Source: Firmicutes bacterium UBA993
GTDB taxonomy: Bacteria; Bacillota; Dethiobacteria; DTU022
Assembly (NCBI GenBank): GCA_002292015.1
Contig: DBBD01000018.1
Coordinates: 1-20,883 of the forward strand
DNA: 20,883 bases
Direction: 5' to 3'
Shown here: positions 1-7,240 of the stretch, in pieces
Layout of the letters: every line of letters begins with the position of its first letter
How positions within the stretch are numbered: position 1 is the stretch's first letter
Program-made: the position numbers and the translations under genes
The notes under the pieces: model-generated
Told to the model about the DNA's origin: nothing
The model's input: the letters and a program-made list of their open reading frames with translations, nothing else
Databases searched by the model: none

Positions 1-159
1 GGCAAGGCGTGGCGAATCGGGCTGATGGGTTATAGTTGCAGCAAAGTAAATGTGTTGCTACTTTTAGCAGCGCTGGAAGCTATATTAACCAATAAAGGTT
101 ATATGCTGGATAAAGGGGCGGGCATAGCCGCCGCTTCATCCTACATGAACCGTGACTAA
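1..159 (+). CDS. Class V aminotransferase, C-terminal end (PucG/AGXT-like), 5' truncated by the window edge
   Basis: The first 52 codons read in frame 1 to a TAA at 157-159. They begin GKAWRIGLMGYSCSKVNVLL and continue through a helix (LLAALEAIL). This matches my memory of the C-terminal small domain of alanine/serine-glyoxylate and ureidoglycine-glyoxylate aminotransferases, PLP enzymes of fold type I that use glyoxylate or pyruvate as amino acceptor. The catalytic lysine and cofactor pocket lie outside the window, so the substrate cannot be judged. The TAA overlaps the SD of the next gene, so the two are almost certainly one transcript. Only the tail is seen; the family assignment is good and the exact activity open. 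Confidence 0.8.
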   Translation, partial: GKAWRIGLMGYSCSKVNVLLLLAALEAILTNKGYMLDKGAGIAAASSYMNRD

Positions 160-171
160 GGGGAATATCTA

Positions 172-1515
172 GTGGATACAGTAATCGAAAAGGAAAGACG
201 GATACCGGTATTGGCAACAACTGATGTGCTGGTAGTCGGAGGAGGTCCGGCAGGGCTTTCTGCTGCACTTGCTTCAGCCCGGGAAGGGGTTGATACCATT
301 CTCCTGGAGCGTTATGGCTTTTTGGGCGGCAACATTACGCAGTCAATGGTTGACACCCTGGTCTGGTATCGTCATGAAAAGACAGTTGAAGCCGGCGGTA
401 TCGGCAGAGAACTGGAGGAATTCGCCACCGCTTTTGGCGGCACCTATCCTGATACCCAGTCGACCGGACGTTTGATTGATGCCGATATGTTTAAATGTGC
501 TGCTGACCAGTTAATCGAAAAATCAGGGGTCCGGCCGCTTTTTCACTGTTATGCCGTGGGGGCAATAGTGGAAAATGGCTTGGTTAAAGGGGTTATTACG
601 GAAAGCAAATCCGGTCGTCAGGCAATTTTGGCTTCCGTTGTGATCGATGCTACGGGCGATGCCGACATCGCTGCCTGTGCCGGTGCGCCCTACACCCAGG
701 AACCAATTAATAAGCTGATGGGCACCACTACCGGCTTTGGGGTTAGTGGGATTGATGTCGATACTTTCCGGAAAGATGTTGCAGCTAATCCTGGGAAACT
801 GGCTGATTGGGCTACCGAAACGGAAAAAGGTGATGGAGATCTTTTTAGCCCCTATTTTCAGAATGTCTTTGAAAGAGCCCGGGCAGACGGGGTAATCCCT
901 GCCGACTCACCACTGGAAGGTTACTGGAGCACGCTTACCGAGGCTGGGGAGGCTACCGGGCTCAATGTCGTCAGGGTAGAAGGTATTGATTGTACTAATG
1001 TCTGGGATTTGACCAGGGCGGAAATCGAGGGTCGGAAACAGGTTTTAGATGCGCTTAAAGCTTTAAAGCTTTATCAGCCCGGGTTTGAGAAAGCAAAGTT
1101 AAGAACAATTGGTTCCTCAATCGGAACCAGGGAGTCGCGCAAAATAACCGGAAGATATTATCTAACCGGTGCCGATGTGCGCAACCAGGCTAAATTTGCT
1201 GATTCAATTGGCATATTCCCTGAATTTCTGGATGCGTACGGCATAGTGATTATCCCCACTACCGGGCGTTATTTTCAGGTTCCCTATGGTATAATGGTGC
1301 CTCAAAAAGTTGATAATCTTTTAGTTGCAGGCCGCTGTGTGGCCGGCGACCAGGTTTCACATTCAGCTACCAGGCAGATGGTTTGCTGTGCCCTGACCGG
1401 TCAGGGCGCAGGGGTTGCAGCAGCCACCAGCGTAAAAACCACTTCAACGACGGCTTCTGTGGATATCGGGCTGGTTCAGAGAGCGCTTGAAAAACAGGGG
1501 GTGAGAATAGAATAA
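172..1515 (+). CDS. FAD-dependent oxidoreductase (FAD_oxidored family)
   Basis: A 447-residue soluble flavoprotein. The N-terminal dinucleotide-binding fold carries GGGPAG at residues 23-28 and the ribose-binding acidic residue E46. DATGDAD (159-165) is the second conserved flavin motif. GTRESRKITG (318-327) and NLLVAGRCVAGD followed by SHSATRQ (382-401) form the C-terminal FAD contact typical of this family. No signal peptide or membrane segment is seen. The GTG start is fixed by AAGGGGA (158-164) 7 nt upstream; that SD contains the stop codon of the preceding aminotransferase gene, which suggests translational coupling. Family members dehydrogenate small amino, hydroxy or ring compounds, and the specific substrate is not readable here. 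Linkage to an aminotransferase and an ABC importer suggests catabolism of an imported amino or ureido compound (inference). Confidence 0.85.
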   Translation: MDTVIEKERRIPVLATTDVLVVGGGPAGLSAALASAREGVDTILLERYGFLGGNITQSMVDTLVWYRHEKTVEAGGIGRELEEFATAFGGTYPDTQSTGRLIDADMFKCAADQLIEKSGVRPLFHCYAVGAIVENGLVKGVITESKSGRQAILASVVIDATGDADIAACAGAPYTQEPINKLMGTTTGFGVSGIDVDTFRKDVAANPGKLADWATETEKGDGDLFSPYFQNVFERARADGVIPADSPLEGYWSTLTEAGEATGLNVVRVEGIDCTNVWDLTRAEIEGRKQVLDALKALKLYQPGFEKAKLRTIGSSIGTRESRKITGRYYLTGADVRNQAKFADSIGIFPEFLDAYGIVIIPTTGRYFQVPYGIMVPQKVDNLLVAGRCVAGDQVSHSATRQMVCCALTGQGAGVAAATSVKTTSTTASVDIGLVQRALEKQGVRIE

Positions 1516-1654
1516 AGCAGGTATAGCACAGGTTGCGTAGTTTATTGTGCGTTTTGCATAATGCTAACTTAGTTTTTTTGCACAATAGACAAAGGACATC
1601 TGTGGTATTAGTTTAATCTATTACCGTGGTTTTTATAAACAAAGGAGGGGAATT
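1516..1654 (+). promoter_or_regulatory. Regulatory gap before the binding-protein gene with two dyads
   Basis: This 139-base AT-rich gap has two inverted repeats. TATTGTGC (1543-1550) pairs perfectly with GCACAATA (1580-1587) across 29 bases. GGTATTAG (1604-1611) faces CTATTACC (1618-1625) with one mismatch and a 6-base spacer, which looks like an operator or a small hairpin. TTGCGT (1533-1538) with CATAAT (1557-1562), spacing 18, is a weak promoter candidate. AAAGGAGGGG just before ATG 1655 is a very strong SD. A promoter or processing site that lets the binding protein be made in excess would fit, but the sequence alone does not prove it. Confidence 0.4.
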
Positions 1655-3232
1655 ATGAAAACGCTGAAAAGGAAAGCTCTATTGCTTGGTTTTGTGGGAT
1701 GCCTGATCCTGTCTCTGCTTGCTATTACAGGCTGTGGAAGGCCGGATGCAGCGGACGACACCGTGACGGGAGACGAAGTGCCGGCCGAAAGTGTTTTGCG
1801 GGTTGCTTTACAGACGAACCCGAATACAATTGAACCGGCAACAGGTGATACCAGGACCGCTTCAAACGTTGCCTGGAGTATTTTCAACTCGCTGGTCTGG
1901 TTGAATGACGAAGGTGTGATTGTGCCTGCCCTGGCAGAAAGCTGGACACTCTCTGAAGATGGCTTGGTTTACACTTTCAAGCTTCGCCAGGATGTTGTTT
2001 TTCACAACGGTTATCCATTTACCGCTGATGATGTAGTCTTTACCTGGGAACGCGGACGGGGCAGCGGTATAACTTACCGGGAAAGTTTTCTTGCCGTGGC
2101 GGAGATGGTGAAGATTGATAATTATACCGTTGAAGCCAGGGTGGAAGCGCCCAATGCCTTCGTTCTTCCCCTGATGAACGAGCACTGGGGCATTTTATCC
2201 AAGCAGTATCATGAAGAAGTCGGTGAAGAAGGCTACCTTAAGCACCCCATTGGTACTGGTCCATTCAAGTTTGTTGAATGGCTGGCTGGTGACAGGATCG
2301 TCCTCGAAGCATTCGAAGATTACTGGGAAGAGGGTTACCCCAAGGTTGATCGACTAATCTACAGGCCTATACCGGATACAGCGACCCGGTTTGCTGCCTT
2401 GATCAACGACGACATTGATATTGTCAGCAACCTTGGTCCGGAGCAGGCTGATGCCATTGAAACTGCCGAGAATGTTTCCCTGGTAACCTACGGCCAGGAT
2501 CGGGTCTTCTACGTTGCCTTTAACAATATGAGCACCGGTATCGGCACCCCGATCGAGGATAAGTTGGTCAGACAGGCGATGAGCTATGCCATCGATTACG
2601 ATGCCATCATTGAGCGGCTTTTTGATGGCAATGCCGAGCGGATATCCGGCTTCATCATTCCCGGTAACCTTGGGTTTGATCCCAGCATTACCCCCTATCC
2701 CTACGACCCGGCAAGGGCAAAAGAGCTATTGGCAGAGGCCGGTTATCCTGACGGTTTTACGATCCAAATGGCCGGCCCAGCGGCGACCTATACCAACTTT
2801 GAGCAGGTTCTACAGGCAGTCGTCGGTTACTGGGCAGAAATTGGCATTCAGGTAGAATTAGAGTTCATGGAATCAGGTAAATACTGGGAATTACAGGCCA
2901 ACCGCGAACTGCCCCCACTTTTCGGTGACAGTTGGTCCGCAGGCACCGGGGAAGCTTATCCCCGCCTGATCGGTTCCGTGGGCGGCGAAGATGCCAGTTA
3001 CGCTGCCTGGCTTGACCCCGTGTTGGTTGAAATGATCAGAGAGGTTGAAAAAACTGCTGATTCGGTTGAACGAGGAAAGGTTTACACCAGGATTATGCAG
3101 TATATGCATGAGAATCCACCATTTATTTATCTTTATGCGCCTACCGCTTTTGAGGCAATAAATAACCGGGTTAAGAATTATAACCCCCGGATTTCGGAGC
3201 AGTACTTCCTAAAAGGCGTCAGCATCGAATAG
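1655..3232 (+). CDS. ABC transporter substrate-binding lipoprotein, family 5 (DppA/OppA-like)
   Basis: A 525-residue extracytoplasmic binding protein. Basic residues (KRK) lead into a hydrophobic segment (about 8-26) and lipobox ITGC, so Cys27 should be lipidated and the mature protein anchored outside the membrane. A short acidic linker follows, then the family 5 fold: ALAESWTLSEDGLVYTFKLR, FHNGYPFTADDVVFTWER, a GTGPF turn, and VRQAMSYAID in the second lobe. Family 5 proteins bind peptides, nickel, opines or oligosaccharides; the ligand is unknown here. AAAGGAGGGG before ATG 1655 is the strongest SD in this half of the window, as expected for a protein needed in excess over its permeases. 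The next four genes encode the rest of the importer. Confidence 0.93.
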   Translation: MKTLKRKALLLGFVGCLILSLLAITGCGRPDAADDTVTGDEVPAESVLRVALQTNPNTIEPATGDTRTASNVAWSIFNSLVWLNDEGVIVPALAESWTLSEDGLVYTFKLRQDVVFHNGYPFTADDVVFTWERGRGSGITYRESFLAVAEMVKIDNYTVEARVEAPNAFVLPLMNEHWGILSKQYHEEVGEEGYLKHPIGTGPFKFVEWLAGDRIVLEAFEDYWEEGYPKVDRLIYRPIPDTATRFAALINDDIDIVSNLGPEQADAIETAENVSLVTYGQDRVFYVAFNNMSTGIGTPIEDKLVRQAMSYAIDYDAIIERLFDGNAERISGFIIPGNLGFDPSITPYPYDPARAKELLAEAGYPDGFTIQMAGPAATYTNFEQVLQAVVGYWAEIGIQVELEFMESGKYWELQANRELPPLFGDSWSAGTGEAYPRLIGSVGGEDASYAAWLDPVLVEMIREVEKTADSVERGKVYTRIMQYMHENPPFIYLYAPTAFEAINNRVKNYNPRISEQYFLKGVSIE

Positions 3233-3318
3233 AAAACCGCCAGCCATTGGCCTTAGTTTGCCGCTACCGCTGAAATTGCCTGTTTATGGTCATTTCAAAA
3301 GGCGACAAGGGGGAAAGA

Positions 3319-4263
3319 GTGTTGCGCTACCTTTTATCAAGGCTGATCTCTTCGGCAGCATTACTGTTGGGGGTTTTATTCCTGGTTTTTATGCTGCTGC
3401 ACCTGACCGGGGATCCGGTTAGCCTGATGGTATCAAGGTATGCTTCTCCCGAAGACATTGAAGCGCTGCGCGAGGAGCTGGGCTTTAACCGCCCTCTCCT
3501 CGTGCAGTTTGGTGATTTTCTGTCCGGCGCTTTCCAAGGTGATTTTGGCAGCTCTTTTCGGTACCGGCAACCGGCAATGGACCTGGTTTTACAGCGCATA
3601 CCGGCCACAATCGAACTTGCCTCTGTGGCTCTGCTCATGGCCATTTTAATGGGAGTTACTATCGGCATCCTCGGCGGTTCCAATCCGAATACCATCCTAG
3701 ACAGCATTGCCCGCGGTATTGGCTTGCTGGGTCAGACGATACCCACTTTCTGGCTGGGCTTGATTCTGATCATTATATTTTCACTTAGATTGGGCTGGTT
3801 TCCCTCCTTTGGCAGGGAAACCTTTACCTTTCTGGGTCTGACCCTGCCGGATCAATCTATTGTTTTACCAGCTTTTGCTCTAAGCCTTTTCACTACGGGA
3901 CAATTGGCCCGGTTTACCCGTTCGGCAGTGATGGAGGTAATGAACGAGGATTATGTGACTACTGCCCGCAGCAAGGGCTTGAAGAAAAAGCGGATCTATT
4001 TCAAGTATATCCTTAAAAATTCTGCAATTCCCCTGATCAGTATCATCGGCGTTCAGTTCAGCTACTTGCTCAGTGGGTCAATTTATATTGAAACAATTTT
4101 TTCATGGCCGGGACTGGGTAGTCTGCTTGCGGAAGCGGTCGGCACCCGTGATTTTTTCCTGGTTCAGGCAACCGCATTTTTCACCAGCCTGGTAGTAATC
4201 GGATTGCACCTGTTGACCGATCTGGTATATGTTTTAGTAGATCCAAGGATTCGGTACAGGTGA
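3319..4263 (+). CDS. ABC transporter permease, DppB/OppB-like
   Basis: About 314 residues with six predicted membrane segments (roughly 9-29, 100-120, 137-157, 181-198, 236-257 and 280-305), as in DppB/OppB permeases. LRYLLSRL opens the protein in the usual family way. The cytoplasmic coupling loop is seen as NEDYVTTARSKGLKKKRIYF (about 209-228), the EAA-type contact with the ATPases. I start at GTG 3319 because AAGGGGG (3307-3313) lies just upstream and the family N-terminus begins there; an in-frame ATG at 3286 would add 11 residues but has no SD. It follows the binding-protein gene by 86 bases, which include a small GCCA/TGGC hairpin. Its TGA lies inside the SD of the next gene. Confidence 0.92.
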   Translation: MLRYLLSRLISSAALLLGVLFLVFMLLHLTGDPVSLMVSRYASPEDIEALREELGFNRPLLVQFGDFLSGAFQGDFGSSFRYRQPAMDLVLQRIPATIELASVALLMAILMGVTIGILGGSNPNTILDSIARGIGLLGQTIPTFWLGLILIIIFSLRLGWFPSFGRETFTFLGLTLPDQSIVLPAFALSLFTTGQLARFTRSAVMEVMNEDYVTTARSKGLKKKRIYFKYILKNSAIPLISIIGVQFSYLLSGSIYIETIFSWPGLGSLLAEAVGTRDFFLVQATAFFTSLVVIGLHLLTDLVYVLVDPRIRYR

Positions 4264-4268
4264 TAACG

Positions 4269-5213
4269 ATGAAAGAACAAAGAAATGAAAATAACAAAAA
4301 CGATTTAACCGGGCTGCTGATTGATGAAGAGAGCGATCGTAACATCCGGGCCAGGCTTTGGTATATCTGGCGGTTGCTTTGGCGTGATAAATCAGGACTG
4401 ATCGGCCTGATCGTTTTTCTGGTGATTATCTTTTCCGCCATATTTGCCCCGATGTTGGCACCGCATGATCCGCTGAAAATAGATCTTCATGCTTCGCGGC
4501 AGCCACCGATCTGGACGGAAGCTGGAAACCCGGAGCATATCCTTGGGACAGATAACCTGGGGCGTGATCTTTTTAGTAGGATCATCTACGGCAGCCGTGT
4601 CTCAATTATGGTCGGTTTTTTAGGGGTATCGATCGCTTTTTCGCTGGGTATGATGATCGGGTTGTTCGCCGGATTTAAAGGTGGGCGGACTGACAACTTG
4701 ATCATGACCGTTACCAACATGATCCTGGCGCTGCCTTACCTGGTTTTTGTTGTATTTATCGCGGCAGTTCTGGGAAGAAGCCTTTTAAATGTCGTATTAA
4801 TTTTTGGCCTGACCAATATACCAATATTTGTAAGAGTAACCCGTGGCGAAGTGTTGCGCCTTCGAGAGGAAGGATACATCGAAGCAGCTATCAGTATCGG
4901 ACAAAAGACTCCGGCAATTATTTTTAAGCATATTATGCCTAACCTTATTGGCCCATTGATTACACTGGCCACCTTTGAAATGTCGGCGATGATCTTTTAT
5001 GAAGCTGGATTGGGTTTTCTCGGACTCTCTGTCCCCCCAACCGTTCCGAGTTGGGGTAATATGCTGGCTGAGGGTCGGCAATTTTTAACCGTTTTTCCCT
5101 GGATGTCAATTTATCCAGGCCTGGCTATCGTAATTACCGGTTTTAGCATGAACCTTTTTGGGGATTGGTTGCGCGATGTTCTTGATCCGCGAATGCGGAG
5201 GATGAAGAAGTAA
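4269..5213 (+). CDS. ABC transporter permease, DppC/OppC-like
   Basis: About 314 residues, the partner permease. A charged cytoplasmic N-terminus of some 40 residues precedes TM1 (about 43-64). HILGTDNLGRDLFSRIIYG (90-108) is the family signature. Further membrane segments are near 112-135, 150-168 and 172-188, then the EAA-type loop EGYIEAAISIGQKTPAIIF (201-219) and GLGFLGLSVPPTVPSWGNML near the end. ATG 4269 is chosen because AGGTGAT (4258-4264) matches the 16S tail at good spacing. GTG 4260 would overlap the upstream TGA and add three residues, and cannot be excluded. It should form the heterodimeric pore with the upstream permease. Confidence 0.92.
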   Translation: MKEQRNENNKNDLTGLLIDEESDRNIRARLWYIWRLLWRDKSGLIGLIVFLVIIFSAIFAPMLAPHDPLKIDLHASRQPPIWTEAGNPEHILGTDNLGRDLFSRIIYGSRVSIMVGFLGVSIAFSLGMMIGLFAGFKGGRTDNLIMTVTNMILALPYLVFVVFIAAVLGRSLLNVVLIFGLTNIPIFVRVTRGEVLRLREEGYIEAAISIGQKTPAIIFKHIMPNLIGPLITLATFEMSAMIFYEAGLGFLGLSVPPTVPSWGNMLAEGRQFLTVFPWMSIYPGLAIVITGFSMNLFGDWLRDVLDPRMRRMKK

Positions 5214-5234
5214 GAAAAGAGGCTTAGTAATCAA

Positions 5235-6236
5235 TTGAAGCCCCTGCTCTCAGTAAGAAACCTTTCTACCCGTTTTGACACATTTGATGGCAGTGTCTAT
5301 GCTGTTAACGATGTCAGCTTTGACTTAAAGGCCGGAGAAACCCTGGCTGTAGTTGGTGAGAGTGGTAGTGGTAAGAGTGTAACCATGCTTTCACTGCTCG
5401 GCCTGCTGCCTAGAAGTACCTGGGTAACCGGCAGTGCCATCTTTGCGCCGGAGGGTTTCGAACTGGATCTGTTGTCGGTATCGAAAGCGGAACTGAACAG
5501 TTTAAGGGGAAATAAAATCAGCATTATCTTTCAGGATGCCCTGCGCTCGCTTAATCCGGTGATGACCGTTGGCGAACAGATTACCGAATCACTAATTACC
5601 CACCATCAGTATAACAAAAATGGGGCGCATAAACGGGCAGTGGAACTGCTGGAAATGGTCGGGATAGCGCAGCCAGACAAGCGTTACTATGCTTACCCGC
5701 ATATGTTTTCAGGTGGCATGAGACAAAGAGCGATGATTGCCATTGCCATCTCATGCACCCCGGATATCCTGATTGCCGATGAGCCGACAACAGCCCTGGA
5801 TGTCACGATTCAGGCTCAGATTGTTGAGCTGACCCGGCGGTTGCAGCAGGATTTGGGGATAGCAGTGATTTGGATAACCCACGACTTGGGGGTTGTGGCC
5901 GGTTTAGCCGACCGGGTTATGGTAATGTACGGAGGAACAGGGGTTGAAATTGCCCCGGTTGATTTGCTTTATGAAAACCCAGGCCATCCCTACACCGCAG
6001 GATTATTAGGTGCAATTCCGAGTATAGCCGGAAGCAGCGCGGATCGCCTCGTTAGCATTGAAGGAGCTCCGCCGGATCTTTTTCAGGAGCCAAGGCACTG
6101 CCAGTTTGCCTGGCGTTGTCGTTATGTTTTCGATCGCTGCTGGAAAGAAAAACCCCCGGGATACATTATTTCTCCGGGCCAGGTTGTAAAGTGTTTCTAC
6201 GATGGGAGGGAGAAAACTCCCAGGGTTGAGGAATAG
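5235..6236 (+). CDS. Peptide-type ABC transporter ATP-binding protein, DppD/OppD-like
   Basis: A 333-residue cytoplasmic ATPase with the motifs in order: Walker A GESGSGKS (41-48), Q-loop Q100, signature FSGGMRQ (158-164), Walker B ILIADEP with catalytic E183, and H-loop H216. The C-terminal oligopeptide/nickel extension follows (GHPYTAGLLGAIP, then Cys-rich CQFAWRCRYVFDRC), which marks this as the OppD/DppD subfamily. Translation begins at TTG 5235, the first residue of the conserved N-terminus; AAGAGG (5217-5222) lies a rather long 12 nt upstream, so initiation may be modest. With the next gene it makes the two-ATPase motor of the importer. Confidence 0.92.
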   Translation: MKPLLSVRNLSTRFDTFDGSVYAVNDVSFDLKAGETLAVVGESGSGKSVTMLSLLGLLPRSTWVTGSAIFAPEGFELDLLSVSKAELNSLRGNKISIIFQDALRSLNPVMTVGEQITESLITHHQYNKNGAHKRAVELLEMVGIAQPDKRYYAYPHMFSGGMRQRAMIAIAISCTPDILIADEPTTALDVTIQAQIVELTRRLQQDLGIAVIWITHDLGVVAGLADRVMVMYGGTGVEIAPVDLLYENPGHPYTAGLLGAIPSIAGSSADRLVSIEGAPPDLFQEPRHCQFAWRCRYVFDRCWKEKPPGYIISPGQVVKCFYDGREKTPRVEE

Positions 6237-6240
6237 CGCT

Positions 6241-7230
6241 ATGGAAAAACTGTTAAGGGTAGAAAATATCAGCAAGTATTTTGACCTGAAAAGCGGTTTA
6301 TTCAAGTTTGGAGGGGCTCAGGTTGTCAGAGCAGTTGACAATGTCAGTTTCGAACTTTACAAAAACCAAACTCTTGGCCTGGTTGGGGAGAGCGGTTGCG
6401 GCAAGTCTACACTGGGAAGGGTTATTTTGCGTCTGCAGGAACCGACATCCGGCACTGTTTATTTTGAAGATACAAATCTTAGCCTGCTTAAGCCCGAGGA
6501 ATTGCGCCGCTTTAGAATAAAAATGCAGATTGTTTTCCAGGATTCTTACTCGTCTCTAAACCCGCGTCACAGTATCGGAGAGATAATTGCAGAGCCGATG
6601 ACGATTCATACCCGCATGACACAACACGAAATCAGGGCGAGAACTTATGAGCTGCTCAACCTGGTTGGTTTAAAGCCAAGCCATGCATCGCGGTTTCCCC
6701 ATGAATTTTCCGGCGGCCAACGGCAGCGGATCAATATTGCCCGGACACTGGCTCTTTATCCGAGTTTTGTTATATGTGATGAACCGATCTCAGCCCTCGA
6801 TGTATCGATCCAAGCTCAGGTAGTTAACCTGTTGCGCGATTTGCAGAAAGAGCTGGGCATTACTTTTCTCTTTATTGCCCATGATTTAAGCATGGTCAAG
6901 TACATATCTGATCGCATAGCTGTTATGTACTTGGGTAAAATTATGGAACTTGCCGGCAGTGATCTGCTTTTTGCCAATCCCTTGCATCCTTACACGCAGT
7001 CGCTTATTTCTGCCATTCCGATCCCCAGCCCCCAAGAAGAGCGGATGCGCAAAGCTGTTGTGTTAGAGGGGGAAGTACCGAGCCCCGTCAACCCCCCGGC
7101 GGGATGCGTATTCCATACAAGGTGCCCGGTGGCCGACGATCTGTGCAGCAGCAGTGAACCGGATTATTCTGAACATAACCCGGGACATTTTGTTGCCTGC
7201 CATTATGCGGCTGTTCGCAGAGTTGAATAA
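6241..7230 (+). CDS. Peptide-type ABC transporter ATP-binding protein, DppF/OppF-like
   Basis: A 329-residue ATPase: Walker A GESGCGKST (49-57), Q-loop Q100 followed by SSLNPRHSIGE, signature FSGGQ (156-160), Walker B VICDEP with E181, H-loop H214, and the oligopeptide-family tail HPYTQSLISAIP plus GCVFHTRCP. The LKSGLFKFGG insertion before Walker A is typical of DppF/OppF. ATG 6241 is preferred: GAGG (6228-6231) stands 9 nt upstream and the stop of the previous gene is only 4 bases away. An in-frame ATG at 6202 lies inside the preceding gene and would add 13 residues unlike the family. Last gene of the importer; the next gene is convergent. Confidence 0.93.
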   Translation: MEKLLRVENISKYFDLKSGLFKFGGAQVVRAVDNVSFELYKNQTLGLVGESGCGKSTLGRVILRLQEPTSGTVYFEDTNLSLLKPEELRRFRIKMQIVFQDSYSSLNPRHSIGEIIAEPMTIHTRMTQHEIRARTYELLNLVGLKPSHASRFPHEFSGGQRQRINIARTLALYPSFVICDEPISALDVSIQAQVVNLLRDLQKELGITFLFIAHDLSMVKYISDRIAVMYLGKIMELAGSDLLFANPLHPYTQSLISAIPIPSPQEERMRKAVVLEGEVPSPVNPPAGCVFHTRCPVADDLCSSSEPDYSEHNPGHFVACHYAAVRRVE

Positions 7231-7240
7231 GGGGGCAGGC
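7195..7240. other. Inverted repeat spanning the convergent gene ends
   Basis: GCCTGCC (7195-7201) and GGCAGGC (7234-7240) are perfect 7-bp complements separated by 32 bases, with a small inner GCG/CGC stem. Only 9 bases separate the stops of the ABC ATPase and the convergent PLP gene, so this is the only obvious place for a two-way end signal. There is no T-run, so a normal intrinsic terminator is not supported. Confidence 0.3.

Noticed and set aside
3286..3318. Earlier ATG for the first permease
   Set aside because: No SD in front of it and the extra 11 residues are hydrophilic and unlike the family; GTG 3319 has AAGGGGG upstream.
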